64,000 nucleotides of DNA from Gemella haemolysans (GTDB taxonomy: Bacteria > Bacillota > Bacilli > Staphylococcales > Gemellaceae), in contig NZ_CP050965.1 of assembly GCF_012273215.1 (NCBI RefSeq), positions 310,001 to 374,000 on the forward strand. The letters run 5' to 3'. Every line of letters starts with the position of its first letter. Position 1 is the first letter of the stretch. The position numbers and the translations under genes were made by a program. This document shows, in pieces, positions 63,136-64,000 of this stretch. The notes beneath the pieces were generated by a model. That model was given only the letters and a program-made list of their open reading frames with translations. It made no database searches and was not told where the DNA came from.

Positions 63136-64000
63136 ATGACAAAACGACTATGGCGAATAATTATTGGTGCAGCCGTGTTAGCTACAGCAGTATTGCTTAG
63201 TTTAAATAACGAATGGTTACAGATTGCTCTCTTTATAATAAGTTACATTATTGTAGGTGGAGATGTTGTAAAAAGAGCTGTAAAAAATATTTTTAAAGGT
63301 CAAGTTTTCGATGAAAATTTTTTAATGAGTATTGCAACAATTGGTGCATTTTTTATTGGTGAGTATCCTGAAGGTGTTGCAGTTATGCTGTTTTATCAAG
63401 TTGGAGAACTGTTTCAAAGCTATGCAGTTGGCAAGTCGAGAAAGTCAATTGCAAGCCTTATGGATATTCGACCAGATTATGCAAATGTTAAAAAAGGTGA
63501 TGAACTTGTCAAAGTTGACCCAGATGAAGTACAAATTGGAGATATTATTGTAATTAAAGCAGGAGAAAAAATTCCTCTTGATGGCAAGGTAATTGAGGGA
63601 AGTTCAATGATTGATACATCGGCACTAACAGGCGAATCTATTCCTCGTGAAGTAGAAGTTGGAAGTGATATCCTAAGTGGGTGCATCAACATTAATGGGG
63701 TTATTACAACAGAGGTTACCAAGGAATTTGGAGAATCTACTGTAAGTAAAATTCTTGATTTAGTTGAAAATGCAAGTAGTAAAAAATCCAATTCAGAACA
63801 ATTTATTACGAAGTTTGCGAGATATTATACACCGGTTGTGGTTATAATTGCAGTTTTTCTAGCTATTATACCACCTCTTGTTATAGACGGGGCGACTTTT
63901 AGTGATTGGATATATAGAGCACTAGCATTCCTTGTGGTATCCTGTCCGTGTGCTTTAGTTATTTCAATTCCTTTGAGTTTCTTCGGTGGAATAGGTGGAG
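63136..64000 (+). CDS. cadA: Cd/Zn/Pb-type P1B ATPase, 5' part (continues beyond window)
   Basis: An uninterrupted frame of 288 codons to the window edge. It starts with MTKRLWRIIIG after AGGAGG, with transmembrane helices from the first residues and no N-terminal HMA domain. Motifs seen are the actuator-domain TGES (SALTGESIPRE) and the ion-binding SCPCALVISIPLSFFGG. The phosphorylation DKTG and ATP-binding motifs lie outside the window. CPC plus the CadC neighbour point to Cd/Zn/Pb export. Identification as P1B-2 is secure; it could be named zntA or cadA. Confidence 0.9.
   Translation, partial: MTKRLWRIIIGAAVLATAVLLSLNNEWLQIALFIISYIIVGGDVVKRAVKNIFKGQVFDENFLMSIATIGAFFIGEYPEGVAVMLFYQVGELFQSYAVGKSRKSIASLMDIRPDYANVKKGDELVKVDPDEVQIGDIIVIKAGEKIPLDGKVIEGSSMIDTSALTGESIPREVEVGSDILSGCININGVITTEVTKEFGESTVSKILDLVENASSKKSNSEQFITKFARYYTPVVVIIAVFLAIIPPLVIDGATFSDWIYRALAFLVVSCPCALVISIPLSFFGGIGG

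Noticed and set aside
1-64000. CRISPR array, prophage or complete insertion sequence
   Set aside because: No regular direct repeats with spacers, no phage structural genes and no transposase were seen.

Overview
The window is AT-rich (low-GC) Bacillota DNA. Gene content and local order (rapZ-yvcK, purR-glmU, obg-pheB, a long SRP RNA with an Alu domain, RNase J2, T-box control, GMP-like free maltose metabolism genes) point to a small-genome coccus of the Bacillales, most likely Gemella; the genus is an inference from overall gene content, not from a marker sequence. Intergenic spaces are short and most operons end in strong hairpins.

Layout: 1-2000 is the 3' part of pyruvate phosphate dikinase. 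2361-8316 holds a class A penicillin-binding protein with low-complexity ends, rapZ, yvcK and pgi. 8317-8856 carries no gene but two large cloverleaf-like inverted elements, the most unusual structure in the window. 8857-15992 is a maltose/maltodextrin locus: a TreR-like GntR regulator divergent from malQ, glgP/malP, a mapP-type phosphatase and a maltose-type PTS permease. 16239-19388 (minus strand) encodes a methionine-type ABC importer with two binding lipoproteins. 19819-25599 has a LacI regulator, a Cof phosphatase, a ClC transporter, a rhodanese and a glycosyltransferase. 25762-29920 is polA and glutamate dehydrogenase (candidate cre site on the promoter). 29972-31735 is a pair of AXE1-family esterases, one apparently dead. 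31935-47597 is mostly housekeeping: CNNM protein, purR-glmU, ytoI-nrnA, a T-box controlled metNI, rbgA-rnhB-rnjB, dinB, trmK, split thrE. 47750-57569 has the SRP RNA, a MATE pump, DegV, transaldolase, rpmG, MazG-like protein, a lipoprotein, tRNA-Gly and tRNA-Asn, obg-pheB and rlmD.

From 57570 to the right edge the window is accessory. The 3' end of rlmD is duplicated downstream with a foreign C-terminal tail, the usual footprint of an integrative element using the rlmD/rumA 3' end. Between and after the copies lie a phospholipase-D-like remnant, an alpha/beta hydrolase, an XRE regulator, a frameshifted adenine-type DNA methyltransferase, a truncated cytosine-5 methyltransferase fused to the last codons of a serine recombinase, a broken DUF1413-type gene, and finally a cadmium/zinc resistance operon (CadC-like repressor, small HMA protein, P1B ATPase running off the edge).

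The genes cooperate most clearly in the maltose locus: MalT would import maltose as maltose 6'-phosphate, MapP would remove the phosphate inside the cell, and MalQ plus MalP would turn maltose and dextrins into glucose and glucose 1-phosphate, with pgi nearby. The TreR-like regulator has a candidate operator just downstream of the malQ promoter. The two methionine importer loci also appear complementary: only one has binding proteins and only the other has a T-box and a MetN with a regulatory NIL domain.
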